Shown here one piece after another: positions 1-8,398 of a DNA stretch of 16,205 bases. A model generated the notes under the pieces. The model saw only the letters and a program-made list of their open reading frames with translations, did no database searches and was not told where the DNA came from. Position 1 is the stretch's first letter. Every line of letters starts with the position of its first letter. The stretch lies in NCBI GenBank assembly GCA_934317205.1, contig CAKREL010000053.1, positions 1 to 16,205 on the forward strand, given 5' to 3'. The DNA is from an uncultured Eubacterium sp. (GTDB lineage: Bacteria > Bacillota > Clostridia > Lachnospirales > Lachnospiraceae). Both the position numbers and the translations under genes were made by a program.

Positions 1-100
1 ATTTAAATCGCGAATTACTTCGCTGTTCTCAATGAATCTTTCAAGGTTATTTCACTGTTCAGTTATCAAAGTTCTTTGTGTCCTGCTGTTGTTCAGCAAC
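1..100 (-). other. Leader of a presumed rRNA operon (partial, runs off left edge)
   Basis: On the minus strand this stretch follows two strong tandem promoters and has no convincing reading frame. It contains AGAACTTTGATAACTGAACA at about 57-76, which resembles the boxA-like antitermination/processing segments seen before 16S genes in Firmicutes, and a small hairpin (GCGAA, 4-nt loop, TTCGC) at 10-23. The 16S gene itself is not in the window, so the rRNA assignment is inference from promoter strength and leader style; a tRNA cluster is the main alternative. Confidence 0.55.
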
Positions 101-106
101 TTTTAT

Positions 107-135
107 ATCTTATCAGATTTTCAAGTGCCTGTCAA
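107..135 (-). promoter_or_regulatory. Promoter P2 of the leftward stable-RNA operon
   Basis: The minus strand reads TTGACA (130-135), a 17-bp spacer, then TAAGAT (107-112). A run of eight A residues lies directly upstream of the -35, like an UP element of rRNA promoters. Expected start of transcription is near 100. It is the downstream member of a tandem pair. Confidence 0.75.
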
Positions 136-247
136 CAACTTTTTTTTGCCATCCAGAAGTTTTTCAAGACCTGACTGTCGCATCCCATGCCGTTTTTCGT
201 CCGTACTTTTCTTCTGTATGTACTGCCGCATCAGCGACAGCTTGCTT

Positions 248-276
248 ATAATATCACTGCCCACGGCAGAAGTCAA
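248..276 (-). promoter_or_regulatory. Promoter P1 of the leftward stable-RNA operon
   Basis: The minus strand reads TTGACT (271-276), a 17-bp spacer, then TATTAT (248-253), so each hexamer is one base from consensus. Expected start is near 241, about 140 bp upstream of P2. Tandem strong sigma-A promoters without a following reading frame are typical of rRNA operons. Confidence 0.7.
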
Positions 277-435
277 CATGTTTCGGGGGGTTTTGTCAAA
301 GTAGGTCATCTTCCACTTTTTACCGCTATTGTGTGAATTGTGGCAATTTTTTGTACAATTCTTATTTTCAGGTCTTGTGTTGGAAATTCACTTTACCCAG
401 TGGAAGTTAACCACCCAAAATACTTGGCAAGCATT

Positions 436-458
436 CAAGAATGCCCTCGGCATTCTTG
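436..458. repeat. Perfect 10-bp hairpin in the znuB-rrn gap
   Basis: CAAGAATGCC, loop CTC, GGCATTCTTG. There is no U-tract on either side, so it is not a classical terminator. It sits next to a GC-rich stretch (459-505) with further short inverted matches such as ACACG/CGTGT. The 311-673 gap holds this hairpin and the long inverted repeat at 505-647; I see no gene in it. Confidence 0.6.
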
Positions 459-504
459 CTGCGAGAGGCGCGTCATGCAACATGAGTGCGACACGCAGTG
501 CCGT

Positions 505-647
505 GTGGTGAAAAATTTTTAGGATATTTGTAAACGTAAAGGAACGCCAGTCAGGCAATCTTTCCTCGGCAAGCGATTATTAGCTGCAGAGGTAAGATTG
601 CTGACTGGCGTTTTCACAACCTAAATCTCTAAAAATTTTTCATCCAC
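505..647. repeat. Long imperfect inverted repeat, MITE-like or bidirectional terminator
   Basis: Inner arms: AACGCCAGTCAG (543-554) pairs with CTGACTGGCGTT (601-612). After a one-base bulge, CAATCTT (556-562) pairs with AAGATTG (594-600), then CCTC (564-567) with GAGG (589-592). Outer arms: a segment with TGAAAAATTTTTAG at about 505-522 is matched inverted at about 629-647. The loop is 21 nt (568-588). The inverted structure spans about 143 bp, lies between znuB and the rrn promoters, and carries no ORF. It could end transcription from znuB or be a small non-autonomous element; target-site duplications are not evident. Confidence 0.65.
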
Positions 648-673
648 GCAAGCCACACAAACCACGCAAACAA

Positions 674-1483
674 TTACCGGTTTCTGCCATAAAAGTACGT
701 CGCAAAAAAGATCACAGACGCAATAATTACGATCATCGGACCTGTTGCCACATTTGTATAATAGGAGATAAACAGTCCAACAATCCCTGAAAACATCGAG
801 AACAAAATCGAAAAGAAATGATATTCTCTCAGATTTTCTGCAATATTCCGACTAGATGCTGCCGGAAGGATCAGTAACGCATTGATAATAAGAATACCAA
901 CCCATTTAATGGACAGCATTACCATCAGCGCAATAAATACAGAAAAGAGATTCTCGATCAGCCGAATCCGTATATGTTTACTTTTTGCCAATGTGCGATG
1001 CAGACTGATGGCCTGCAGGCGGTTATAGCATAAAATCCAAAATACAATCGTAGCAAGAAATATCAAAAACAGATATACGATTTCTCTGCGTGTAATACTT
1101 AAAATATCTCCCACTAACAAGCTGGAATATTTACTGAAATTTCCGCCACGGGACAATATTGCCAGACCAATAGCAATACAGCAGGAGGAAAATACAGAAA
1201 TAATTGTATCCGTGGATGCTGTACTCTTGCTTTTGATCCAGTTTAGCAGAAGAGCAAATGCAATGCCAAAAATCACCATGGACAGATTTGTATCCGGAAT
1301 TCCAAATACCACACCAACCGCAATTCCTGTCAAGGCTGAATGTCCCAGTGCATCAGAGAAAAATGCCATTTTATTATTAACGATCATTGTCCCCAGAATT
1401 CCAAATAATGGTGTAATGATCAGGACTGCAACAAATGCACTGACCATAAAATCATACTGAAATAAGGAGGTAATTCCACTCAT
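674..1483 (-). CDS. znuB: Zinc/manganese-type ABC transporter permease (ZnuB/AdcB family)
   Basis: A 269-aa integral membrane protein of the ABC-3 permease family, forming the channel of a high-affinity divalent-metal importer with ZnuA and ZnuC. Hydrophobic segments run through the whole chain; family hallmarks include the early NKMAFFSDALGHSALTGIAVG stretch (about residues 37-57) and a hydrophobic C-terminal half containing the small-residue segment LLILPAASSR. Length is normal for the family. The start codon follows the znuC stop directly (TAA then ATG), which indicates translational coupling. It is the last gene of the minus-strand run; the long inverted repeat lies about 30 bp past its stop. 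Zn versus Mn preference cannot be read from the permease; zinc is inferred from the His-rich binding protein. Confidence 0.9.
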   Translation of the reverse strand: MSGITSLFQYDFMVSAFVAVLIITPLFGILGTMIVNNKMAFFSDALGHSALTGIAVGVVFGIPDTNLSMVIFGIAFALLLNWIKSKSTASTDTIISVFSSCCIAIGLAILSRGGNFSKYSSLLVGDILSITRREIVYLFLIFLATIVFWILCYNRLQAISLHRTLAKSKHIRIRLIENLFSVFIALMVMLSIKWVGILIINALLILPAASSRNIAENLREYHFFSILFSMFSGIVGLFISYYTNVATGPMIVIIASVIFFATYFYGRNR

Positions 1484-2320
1484 TTACTCTTCCTCCTTCC
1501 ATAAATCATGGTTATGTTTCGGCATGGTAATTTCTTTTTTCTGCTGTTCTTTTACCTGACGGCTTGGTTTGTAATTTTCCAGATCAAATCTGCCAAACAC
1601 TTCCTGAAATTCTTCACTCTCATATACCTGACGCACTGTTCCTTGTTTTTTCACAGTTCCATCGATCAAAATGACCTGATCTGCGTACTGAGCCACATAG
1701 TCAAGATCATGTGAAATCAGAATAATTGCCAGGTCATAATGCTTTTTGAGCTCAGAAATCGTATGATAAAACAGATCCATACCATTCTGGTCGATTCCTG
1801 AAACCGGTTCATCCAGCAAAAGCAGGTTTGGCTCATCCATAACTGCCATAGACAGCAGTACGCGCTGCAATTCGCCGCCAGACAAATTGCACACTTGCTT
1901 ATCAATCAAATCTTCTGCCTTAAAAATTTCCAGATGTTCTTTTATTTTTCTATAAACTTTTTTGCTTTTTTTCCAAAAAACCGGATAACGGCTCTGATAG
2001 CTTGCAATCATATCATACACACTGATCGGTGTCTTTTTCTCAATATTCAGCGACTGAGGAACATAACCGATTCGCATTTTCTGTATACGACCGTTTTCAC
2101 GGTCTTTGAACTCAATCGTTCCAGTGTGCGGAATATCACCGAGAATTGCTTTGATCAATGTAGATTTTCCTGCGCCATTTTTTCCGATAACGGCAGCCAG
2201 TGTACCGCAGTGAATATGCAGGTTTACATGCTGCAATATCGTCTGCTCGCCAATGGTCACACCGATATCCTGCATTTTGATACAATGCAGACCACAGGGT
2301 TGTATAATTTTTCTCATCAT
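1484..2320 (-). CDS. znuC: Zinc/manganese-type ABC transporter ATP-binding protein (ZnuC/AdcC family)
   Basis: A 278-aa cytoplasmic ATPase that powers metal import. Visible motifs: Walker A GKNGAGKST (46-54), Q-loop within GYVPQSL, ABC signature NLSGGELQR, Walker B LLLLDEPVSGID and the H-loop ISHD. Its ATG overlaps the znuA stop (ATGA), and the znuB start abuts its own stop, so the three subunits are coupled. Two ATGs occur in tandem (MMRK); the first has GAGG 7 nt upstream. The N-terminus carries PCGLHC (Cys9, His12, Cys13) and HVNLHIHCG (His31, His35, His37, Cys38), an unusually Cys/His-rich start. The C-terminus has a charged tail past the ATPase core. Confidence 0.92.
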   Translation of the reverse strand: MMRKIIQPCGLHCIKMQDIGVTIGEQTILQHVNLHIHCGTLAAVIGKNGAGKSTLIKAILGDIPHTGTIEFKDRENGRIQKMRIGYVPQSLNIEKKTPISVYDMIASYQSRYPVFWKKSKKVYRKIKEHLEIFKAEDLIDKQVCNLSGGELQRVLLSMAVMDEPNLLLLDEPVSGIDQNGMDLFYHTISELKKHYDLAIILISHDLDYVAQYADQVILIDGTVKKQGTVRQVYESEEFQEVFGRFDLENYKPSRQVKEQQKKEITMPKHNHDLWKEEE

Positions 2321-3345
2321 TGGAATGCCTCTTTCAATTGTTCAATATTGCTTCTCATGCCTTCCAGATAACTGTCTGCTGAATAATCCCCCCGTGTCAG
2401 TGTATCCAGATAAATGACTTTTGCGCCACTTTGTTTTGCTACCATCTCACCCATATCTGCACCATAGCGTTCTTCTGCCAACACGACAGAAACATGGTCT
2501 TCCTCTATGGTATGTAAAATGTCTGCCACTTCACCGGCGCTGACCTGACGCTCTTCATCCAGATTCATCTCTCCCACCAGATGCAATCCGTACTCCTGTG
2601 CAATATATTCGTATGCTTCATGAAAAACCACTACCGGCTGTGCAGCAATCTGTGACGCAACTTCTGCTGCCTCTTCCTGCAATTTCTGCACTTTCCCCTG
2701 ATAGATCTGTGCATTTTCGGCATACTGCTCTGCATGGGAGCTGTCAGCCTCAGAAAGCCCATTGCAAATATTCTGCACCTGAATCTGATAATCTGCTAAA
2801 TTCATCCATGCATGGGCATTTTCATCACCATGAGAATGCTCGGAATGGTCATGATCATCGTGATCCGCATCCTCATCATGGATATCAGACTCTACATGAA
2901 TATCAGACTCTACATGGGCATCTTCTTCACTATGTTCATCCGTTCCTTCTGCGGATTCAAGTAAATCAATACCATCACACGCCTGAACGATTTTCAGATT
3001 CGGATAAGATTCTGCCACATCAGATAAAAATGACTCGATGCCACCGCCGTTTACGATAAACACATCTGCTTTGGACAACAGTTTCATATCTGCTGCCGTG
3101 AGCTGATAATCATGCAGACAGCCGGTCTGCGGTTCGCTTAAGTTTTTCAGTGTCACACCTTCCACGTCTCTAATAACATTTTCTGCCGCAACATACATTG
3201 GATAAAAAGATGTCACTACCAGCAGGTCGCTGTCATTTGCCTGTTCCTTTTTTTGCTCTGTTCTGACATAAACTGTCGTTAATATGCTTCCGACAAACAA
3301 GATCATTGCTAATAAAATGGTGGTAAATACGTATTTATTCTTCAT
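2317..3345 (-). CDS. znuA: Zinc-binding periplasmic-type protein (ZnuA/AdcA family) with His-hexad loop
   Basis: A 342-aa cluster A-I solute-binding protein that captures Zn2+ outside the membrane and hands it to ZnuB. Candidate metal ligands by family pattern are His78 (GCLHDYQLT), His178 (NAHAW), His242 (VVFHEAY) and Asp320 (RGDY). Between the first two lies a His/Asp/Glu loop (138-178) with ten His, five of them exactly six residues apart (138, 144, 150, 156, 162). The N-terminus has one hydrophobic helix (about 7-27) but no Cys, so the usual Gram-positive lipobox is absent. The start has AGGAG (3352-3356) six bases upstream and overlaps the ysxC stop by 11 bp. No separate promoter or metal-responsive box was seen. 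Confidence 0.9.
   Translation of the reverse strand: MKNKYVFTTILLAMILFVGSILTTVYVRTEQKKEQANDSDLLVVTSFYPMYVAAENVIRDVEGVTLKNLSEPQTGCLHDYQLTAADMKLLSKADVFIVNGGGIESFLSDVAESYPNLKIVQACDGIDLLESAEGTDEHSEEDAHVESDIHVESDIHDEDADHDDHDHSEHSHGDENAHAWMNLADYQIQVQNICNGLSEADSSHAEQYAENAQIYQGKVQKLQEEAAEVASQIAAQPVVVFHEAYEYIAQEYGLHLVGEMNLDEERQVSAGEVADILHTIEEDHVSVVLAEERYGADMGEMVAKQSGAKVIYLDTLTRGDYSADSYLEGMRSNIEQLKEAFQ
2883..2918 (-). repeat. 18-bp tandem repeat in the znuA His loop
   Basis: Two adjacent 18-bp units (2883-2900 and 2901-2918) differ only at the last two bases. Each encodes one HVESDI-type hexad, so the His spacing in the protein comes from an expandable in-frame repeat. Confidence 0.85.
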
Positions 3346-3943
3346 CTGTCTCTCCTGAAGATGCTAAAATCTCATCCACCAAACCCCAGATTTCCTCTCT
3401 TCCCTGCTTTGTCTCAGCAGAAAATGGAATCAGAATGGCTCCTTTTTCTGTATTCAGACCCAGACGGATCACTTTTAGCTGCTTCTGCAGCTGACTGCGT
3501 TTGATCTTGTCTGCTTTTGTCGCAATAATGATCGGATGGAAGCCTTGATAAACCATCCATTCATACATCATTTTGTCATTTGCAGAAGGCTCATGACGAA
3601 TATCTACCAGCAAAAATACTGCCCGAAGCTGCTCTGAGCTATTCAGATAATTTTCGATCATCGTGCCCCATTTTTCTTTTTCCTTTTGAGATACTTTTGC
3701 AAAACCATACCCCGGAAGGTCTGTCAGATACAGTTCATCATTAACATTGTAAAAATTGATGGTCTGTGTCTTACCCGGCTGACCGGAAGTACGTGCCAGT
3801 GCCTTGCGGTTCATCAATGCGTTGATCAGGGATGATTTTCCCACGTTTGATTTTCCGGCGAAGGCAATTTCCGGTTTCGTATTTTTCGGTAATTTACTGG
3901 TATAACCACATACCGTTTCCAGTGAAACATTTTTAATGATCAT
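3335..3943 (-). CDS. ysxC: Ribosome biogenesis GTP-binding protein YsxC/EngB
   Basis: A 202-aa TRAFAC-class GTPase needed for late 50S subunit assembly. Motifs: G1 GKSNVGKS (30-37), G2-region threonines in GKTQTINFYN, G3 DLPGYG and G4 TKADK. The start at 3943 is preferred over the ATG at 3955 because GGAG lies six bases upstream of it, inside the longer frame, and because family members begin MIIKNV at this point. It overlaps the end of lon by 11 bp, a lon-ysxC order widely kept in Firmicutes, and it overlaps the start of znuA by 11 bp, so it bridges the protease genes to the metal importer. Confidence 0.94.
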   Translation of the reverse strand: MIIKNVSLETVCGYTSKLPKNTKPEIAFAGKSNVGKSSLINALMNRKALARTSGQPGKTQTINFYNVNDELYLTDLPGYGFAKVSQKEKEKWGTMIENYLNSSEQLRAVFLLVDIRHEPSANDKMMYEWMVYQGFHPIIIATKADKIKRSQLQKQLKVIRLGLNTEKGAILIPFSAETKQGREEIWGLVDEILASSGETDEE

Positions 3944-6266
3944 TATTTTCTCCATTCATTGCTATTTTCAGCACATCTTCCATTTTTTTCACGTAACAAA
4001 TCTGCAGGCCATCTTTGATCTCTTCTGAAATTTCTGCCACATCCGCTTCATTCTGAGACGGAACGCATACAGTACGTATCCCTGCCGTTTTTGCTGCCAG
4101 CAGCTTTTCTTTCAGACCGCCGATTGGCAGTACACGGCCACGCAGTGTGATTTCTCCGGTCATTGCCACATCCGCGCGCACCGGTTTCTTTGTAATGGCA
4201 GACAGCATTGCCGTTGCCATAGTAATACCTGCAGACGGGCCATCTTTTGGTACTGCGCCTTCCGGAATGTGGATATGAATATCGTGTTTTGTAAAAAACT
4301 CCTCCGGAATGTCATATTGTTCGCCCACGGAACGGATATAACTGATTCCTGTCTGTGCAGATTCTTTCATGACATCACCAAGCTGACCTGTAAGTTTGAA
4401 TTCGCCTTTTCCCGGCATCACATTCACCTCGATCTGAAGGGTATCTCCACCCACACTGGTCCAGGCCAGCCCACGGACAATACCGATTTCATCCTGATCA
4501 TTGATGCGGTCTACATGAAAACGCTCTTTTCCGAGATATTGTTCCAGATCTTCCTTTTCCACATGCACTTCCATACAGTTTCCTTCGTAAATCTCTTTGG
4601 CTGCCTTTCTGCACAGTTCGCCCAGTTTTCGCTCCAGATTACGTACGCCTGCTTCTCTGGTATATCCACTGATGATCTGGTGCAGTGCTTCATCCGAAAC
4701 TGTAAGCTGCTCTGTCCCAAGGCCATTTCTCTTTTTCTGCTTTTCCAAAAGATGCTCTTTGGCAATATGCATTTTCTCATTTTCTGTATAACTTGATACT
4801 TCTATCAACTCCATACGATCCAGTAATGGTCGTGGAATCGTATGTACATCATTAGCTGTTGCAATAAAGAGCACTTCCGATAAATCTACTGGCATATCTA
4901 CATAATGATCAATAAATTTGGAATTCTGCTCAGAATCCAGTACTTCCAACATTGCAGAAGATGGATCTCCCTTGTAATCACTGCTCATCTTATCAATCTC
5001 ATCCAACAGCATCAGTGGATTTTTCACGCCAGCCTGACGTATTCCCTGAATCAGTCGTCCCGGCATCGCACCTACGTAAGTGCGGCGGTGTCCGCGTATT
5101 TCTGCCTCATCTTTCACACCGCCCAGACAAATTCGTACATATTTTTTATCCAATGCTCTGGCCACGGAGCGGGCAATACTTGTCTTACCTGTTCCCGGAG
5201 GTCCTACAAGGCAGATGATCGGGCTCTCGCCGCCTTTTGTCAATCCACGGACAGCCAGAAATTCAAGCACACGCTCTTTTACTTTTTCAAGACCATAATG
5301 ATCTTCGTTTAATATCTGCTCTGCATTTTTCAGATCAGTATTATCTTCTGACTTTTTGTTCCATGGAAGATCCAGCAGTGTTTCAATATAGCCACGCACA
5401 ACACTTCCTTCTGACGGATTGTTTGCCACGTTTTTGAAACGGGCAATTTCTTTTTGGATCCGCTCCTTGACTGACTCATCTGCATCCAGCTTCTCCAGAT
5501 TATCCTCAAACTGTTTGATGTCGGAAGTAGTATTATCCTCGCCCAGTTCTTCCCGTATCACTTTCATTTCTTCTCGGAGAATGTACTCTTTCTGATTCTT
5601 ATCTATCCGCTCTTTTACTTTATCCTGCAATTCATTTTTGATCTGCATGATATTTGTCTCGTAAAGCAAAATCTCCATCAGAGTCTCATATTGCGCTGTC
5701 AAAGATTCTGTCTCTAATAATTTCTGACGTTTTTCATAACTGATTGGCAGATTTCCTGCCACAATACGGATAAAGCTGTGGATTTCATTTAATCCATCCG
5801 CCTGCTTTTTCAATTCTTTTCCGATTTTCGGATTAGAAGAACAATATTTCAATAGTTCTTCTTGTAACGCACGCAGCATTGCTTCTTCGACTTCCGGTGC
5901 AATTATTTCTTTTTCTTCTTCATCCACCAGCACAACCTGTGCTTTCAACAACTCATCATTGTCTATAAAATAAGCCAGTTCGGCCTTTTCTTTCGCCTCG
6001 ACAATTACCCGCACAATATGATTTTGCATTTTAACAATCTGCTTGATTTCTGCAATGACACCGATTGCATACACATCATCCTGCGTGGCATGTTCTGTCT
6101 GCATATCCTTCTGTGTTACCAGAAAAATGCAATTGTCTCCGTTCATTGCCACTTCCACTGTATGAATGGACTTTTGGGCACTGATATCAAAATGTGATAC
6201 CACGCCTGGCAACAATACTGAGCCACGCAAAATTACGGCTGGTAATTCTTTCAAAATTTCACCCAT
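3933..6266 (-). CDS. lon: ATP-dependent protease LonA
   Basis: A 777-aa cytoplasmic AAA+ serine protease for misfolded and regulatory proteins. It has an N-terminal substrate-binding domain beginning [15 protein letters not shown], a coiled-coil middle, Walker A GPPGTGKT (355-362), Walker B LMLLDEID, and the protease domain with catalytic Ser678 (KDGPSAG) and Lys721 (GGLKEK), which match the E. coli Ser679/Lys722 spacing. The frame stays open upstream to 6323, but the ATG at 6266 is chosen: AGAGAGG sits just before it, and the extra 19 residues do not resemble Lon. It follows clpX after 92 bp with a GC-rich hairpin in the gap, and overlaps ysxC by 11 bp. Confidence 0.96.
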   Translation of the reverse strand: MGEILKELPAVILRGSVLLPGVVSHFDISAQKSIHTVEVAMNGDNCIFLVTQKDMQTEHATQDDVYAIGVIAEIKQIVKMQNHIVRVIVEAKEKAELAYFIDNDELLKAQVVLVDEEEKEIIAPEVEEAMLRALQEELLKYCSSNPKIGKELKKQADGLNEIHSFIRIVAGNLPISYEKRQKLLETESLTAQYETLMEILLYETNIMQIKNELQDKVKERIDKNQKEYILREEMKVIREELGEDNTTSDIKQFEDNLEKLDADESVKERIQKEIARFKNVANNPSEGSVVRGYIETLLDLPWNKKSEDNTDLKNAEQILNEDHYGLEKVKERVLEFLAVRGLTKGGESPIICLVGPPGTGKTSIARSVARALDKKYVRICLGGVKDEAEIRGHRRTYVGAMPGRLIQGIRQAGVKNPLMLLDEIDKMSSDYKGDPSSAMLEVLDSEQNSKFIDHYVDMPVDLSEVLFIATANDVHTIPRPLLDRMELIEVSSYTENEKMHIAKEHLLEKQKKRNGLGTEQLTVSDEALHQIISGYTREAGVRNLERKLGELCRKAAKEIYEGNCMEVHVEKEDLEQYLGKERFHVDRINDQDEIGIVRGLAWTSVGGDTLQIEVNVMPGKGEFKLTGQLGDVMKESAQTGISYIRSVGEQYDIPEEFFTKHDIHIHIPEGAVPKDGPSAGITMATAMLSAITKKPVRADVAMTGEITLRGRVLPIGGLKEKLLAAKTAGIRTVCVPSQNEADVAEISEEIKDGLQICYVKKMEDVLKIAMNGENNDH

Positions 6267-6291
6267 GTTGTTCCTCTCTCTATGCCACAAC

Positions 6292-6317
6292 GGGCGGTGC
6301 CATATCTGACCCCGCCC
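6292..6317 (-). other. GC-rich hairpin between clpX and lon
   Basis: GGGCGG and CCGCCC form a six-pair stem around a 14-nt loop, 26 bases before the lon start. There is no U-tract, so it is more likely an mRNA structure (processing, stability or partial attenuation) than a strong terminator. No promoter for lon was recognised here. Confidence 0.4.
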
Positions 6318-6358
6318 TTGCAAAACGGAAAACAGTTTTTAGCTGTATTTCCTTCTTT

Positions 6359-7618
6359 TTATTTCTCTGTTTCATTTGCCTGATTACGATACTCCAGGAT
6401 TGCTTCTCCATTCCCCTCTACCATATCTTTTGTAATCGTGCATTTTTGTATGTTTTTATCAGACGGAATCCGATACATCAGATCCATCATAACATTTTCC
6501 ATAATAGCACGCAGACCACGCGCACCTGTCTTTCGATTAATAGTGAGGTCTGCTACTGCATCTAAAGCACCATCTTCAAATACAAGTTCCACATCATCTA
6601 ATGAGAACAGTTTCTGATACTGCTTCAGCAAAGAGTTTTTCGGCTCTTTTAAAATACGGATCAGATCCTCACGCTCCAATGCTTCCAGTGAAACAGTGAT
6701 CGGCACACGTCCCATAAATTCTGGAATCATACCAAATTTCACAAAGTCCTGCGGAAGTGCATCTTTCAGAAGTTCACTGATATTTTTATCGTTCTCTCCT
6801 GTCAATTCTGCATTAAATCCGATGGAACCACGATCCATACGATTTTCGATAATACGATCAATACCCTCGAAGGCACCACCACAAATAAAGAGAATGTTGG
6901 TGGTATCAATTGGGATCAGTTCCTGCTGTGGATGCTTTCTGCCGCCTTGTGGAGGAACAGATGCAATGGTTCCTTCCAGAATTTTTAATAACGCCTGCTG
7001 TACACCTTCGCCTGAAACATCTCTTGTGATAGATGCATTTTCTGACTTACGTGTGATTTTATCAATCTCATCGATATAAATGATACCGTATTCTGCTTTG
7101 GCAACATCATAATCTGCTGCCTGGATGATCTTCAGCAGAATGTTTTCCACATCTTCACCGACATATCCAGCTTCTGTCAATGTGGTTGCATCTGCAATTG
7201 CAAACGGCACATTCAGGATTTTTGCCAGTGTCTGTGCCAGTAATGTCTTTCCGGAACCAGTTGGGCCAAGCATCAGAATATTACTTTTCTGCAGCTCTAC
7301 ATCCAGATCCGGATCTGCCAGAATTCGCTTATAATGATTGTATACCGCTACGGATAATACTTTCTTTGCCTCATCCTGTCCAATGACATAGTCATCCAGA
7401 AATGCTTTGATTTCCTCCGGTGTCAGCAAATTGATATCCATATCATCATTTTCTTCAAAGTCCTGCATTTCTTCTTCCAGAATATCATTGCAGGTCTCAA
7501 CACACTCATCACAAATATAGATGCCTGCCGGTCCCGCGATCAGTTTGTGTACCTGATCCTGGGTTTTATTACAAAAAGAGCAACGTATTTTATCGCCCTG
7601 ATTTATTCTTCCTGCCAT
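6359..7618 (-). CDS. clpX: ATP-dependent Clp protease ATP-binding subunit ClpX
   Basis: A 419-aa AAA+ unfoldase that feeds substrates to ClpP. The N-terminal zinc domain has Cys13, Cys16, Cys36 and Cys39. The AAA+ core has Walker A GPTGSGKT (118-125), pore-1 loop GYVGED, Walker [10 protein letters not shown], the RKH loop (RKHPQQE), and sensor-2 GARGLR. The ClpP-docking IGF tripeptide is present in RGSIGFNAE, so it should partner the ClpP encoded next door. Length is normal. It starts 24 bp after clpP with a GGGAG ribosome site, so the two are co-transcribed. Confidence 0.97.
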   Translation of the reverse strand: MAGRINQGDKIRCSFCNKTQDQVHKLIAGPAGIYICDECVETCNDILEEEMQDFEENDDMDINLLTPEEIKAFLDDYVIGQDEAKKVLSVAVYNHYKRILADPDLDVELQKSNILMLGPTGSGKTLLAQTLAKILNVPFAIADATTLTEAGYVGEDVENILLKIIQAADYDVAKAEYGIIYIDEIDKITRKSENASITRDVSGEGVQQALLKILEGTIASVPPQGGRKHPQQELIPIDTTNILFICGGAFEGIDRIIENRMDRGSIGFNAELTGENDKNISELLKDALPQDFVKFGMIPEFMGRVPITVSLEALEREDLIRILKEPKNSLLKQYQKLFSLDDVELVFEDGALDAVADLTINRKTGARGLRAIMENVMMDLMYRIPSDKNIQKCTITKDMVEGNGEAILEYRNQANETEK

Positions 7619-7642
7619 TCAATCTTACTCCCACGCTACATT

Positions 7643-8227
7643 TTACTGTCTGTTTGTGATTACGGCATCAATAAGACCGTAAGCTTTTGCTTCTTCTGCA
7701 GTCATATAGTTATCACGCTCAGTATCTGCAGCTACTACTTCAAAAGGCTGACCTGTATTTTCAGATAAAATACGATTTAAGCGTTCTTTGGTCTTCAGGA
7801 TATTCTCAGCTACGATCTGAATATCGGTAGCCTGTCCTTTTGCTCCGCCGGACGGCTGATGGATCATGATTTCTGCATTTGGAAGTGCGTAACGTTTTCC
7901 TTTTGTTCCGCCGGCCAACAGGAAAGCTCCCATGCTTGCTGCCATGCCGATACAAATAGTTGAAACATCACATTTAATATACTGCATTGTATCATAAATA
8001 GCCAGACCACAGGAAACCACTCCACCCGGAGAATTGATATATAACTGAATATCTTTGCCCGGATCCTCAGACTCAAGGAAGAGAAGCTGTGCTACGATCA
8101 GGCTTGCTGTAGTCTCATTCACTTCTTCTCCAAGAAAAATGATTCTATCTTTTAACAATCTGGAATAAATATCATAATTCCGCTCACCCCTGCTTGTCTG
8201 CTCAACAACGTAAGGTACTAAACTCAT
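7643..8227 (-). CDS. clpP: ATP-dependent Clp protease proteolytic subunit ClpP
   Basis: A 194-aa S14 serine peptidase that forms the double-heptamer chamber served by ClpX. The catalytic triad is complete: Ser98 (GMAASMGA), His123 (MIHQP) and Asp172 (ERDNY). The N-terminus ([20 protein letters not shown]) is the mature-like form typical of the main housekeeping ClpP, with almost no propeptide. AGGAGG lies upstream of the ATG. A candidate promoter and an 8-bp inverted repeat lie in the 171-bp gap after tig, so the gene may be read both from the tig promoter and from its own. Confidence 0.97.
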   Translation of the reverse strand: MSLVPYVVEQTSRGERNYDIYSRLLKDRIIFLGEEVNETTASLIVAQLLFLESEDPGKDIQLYINSPGGVVSCGLAIYDTMQYIKCDVSTICIGMAASMGAFLLAGGTKGKRYALPNAEIMIHQPSGGAKGQATDIQIVAENILKTKERLNRILSENTGQPFEVVAADTERDNYMTAEEAKAYGLIDAVITNRQ

Positions 8228-8249
8228 ATTGCTACCTCCTATTATTTCT

Positions 8250-8278
8250 ATTATCTTATCTGATTATTTGAAATTCAA
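8250..8278 (-). promoter_or_regulatory. Candidate clpP promoter
   Basis: The minus strand reads TTGAAT (8273-8278), a 17-bp spacer, then GATAAT (8250-8255). It would start transcription only a few bases before the clpP ribosome site, giving a very short leader. The -35 is only 4/6, so support is moderate. No CIRCE or CtsR-type heptad repeat was seen. Confidence 0.45.
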
Positions 8279-8279
8279 C

Positions 8280-8301
8280 AGGAAATTCCATGTAATTTCC
8301 T
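8280..8301. promoter_or_regulatory. 8-bp perfect inverted repeat upstream of the clpP promoter
   Basis: AGGAAATT, six bases, AATTTCCT. It lies immediately upstream of the candidate clpP -35 and downstream of the tig terminator, so it could be an operator or a small hairpin. I do not recognise the binding protein. Confidence 0.4.
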
Positions 8302-8311
8302 CTCAAACATG

Positions 8312-8347
8312 AAAAGCAGACCGGCCTCGCCGGCACGATCTGCTTTT
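8312..8347 (-). terminator. Hairpin after tig, possibly partial terminator
   Basis: Arms AAAAGCAGA and TCTGCTTTT enclose an inner CCGGC/GCCGG stem with a 5-nt bulge on one side. The stem ends in A/T runs on both sides, so it could act in either direction; on the minus strand it follows the tig stop by about 50 bp. The U-tract is only four bases, so read-through to clpP is likely. Confidence 0.6.
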
Positions 8348-8398
8348 GTATTATTCACTTTGTAATGCAGGATTTCATCTCCCTGCTTTTTGTGAGAA

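Noticed and set aside
32..309. ORFs of 90 aa (+) and 62 aa (-) over the left-end promoter region
   Set aside because: They overlap the tandem promoters and leader, have no ribosome site and no family resemblance.
329..522. Two overlapping 60-aa plus-strand ORFs
   Set aside because: They run through the hairpin and repeat region, have no ribosome site and low-complexity translation.
2883..2918. CRISPR-like repeat
   Set aside because: Two adjacent 18-bp units without spacers, inside the znuA coding frame; simple tandem duplication.
6267..6323. 19-residue N-terminal extension of Lon
   Set aside because: The ribosome site AGAGAGG lies before the ATG at 6266, and the extension covers the intergenic hairpin.
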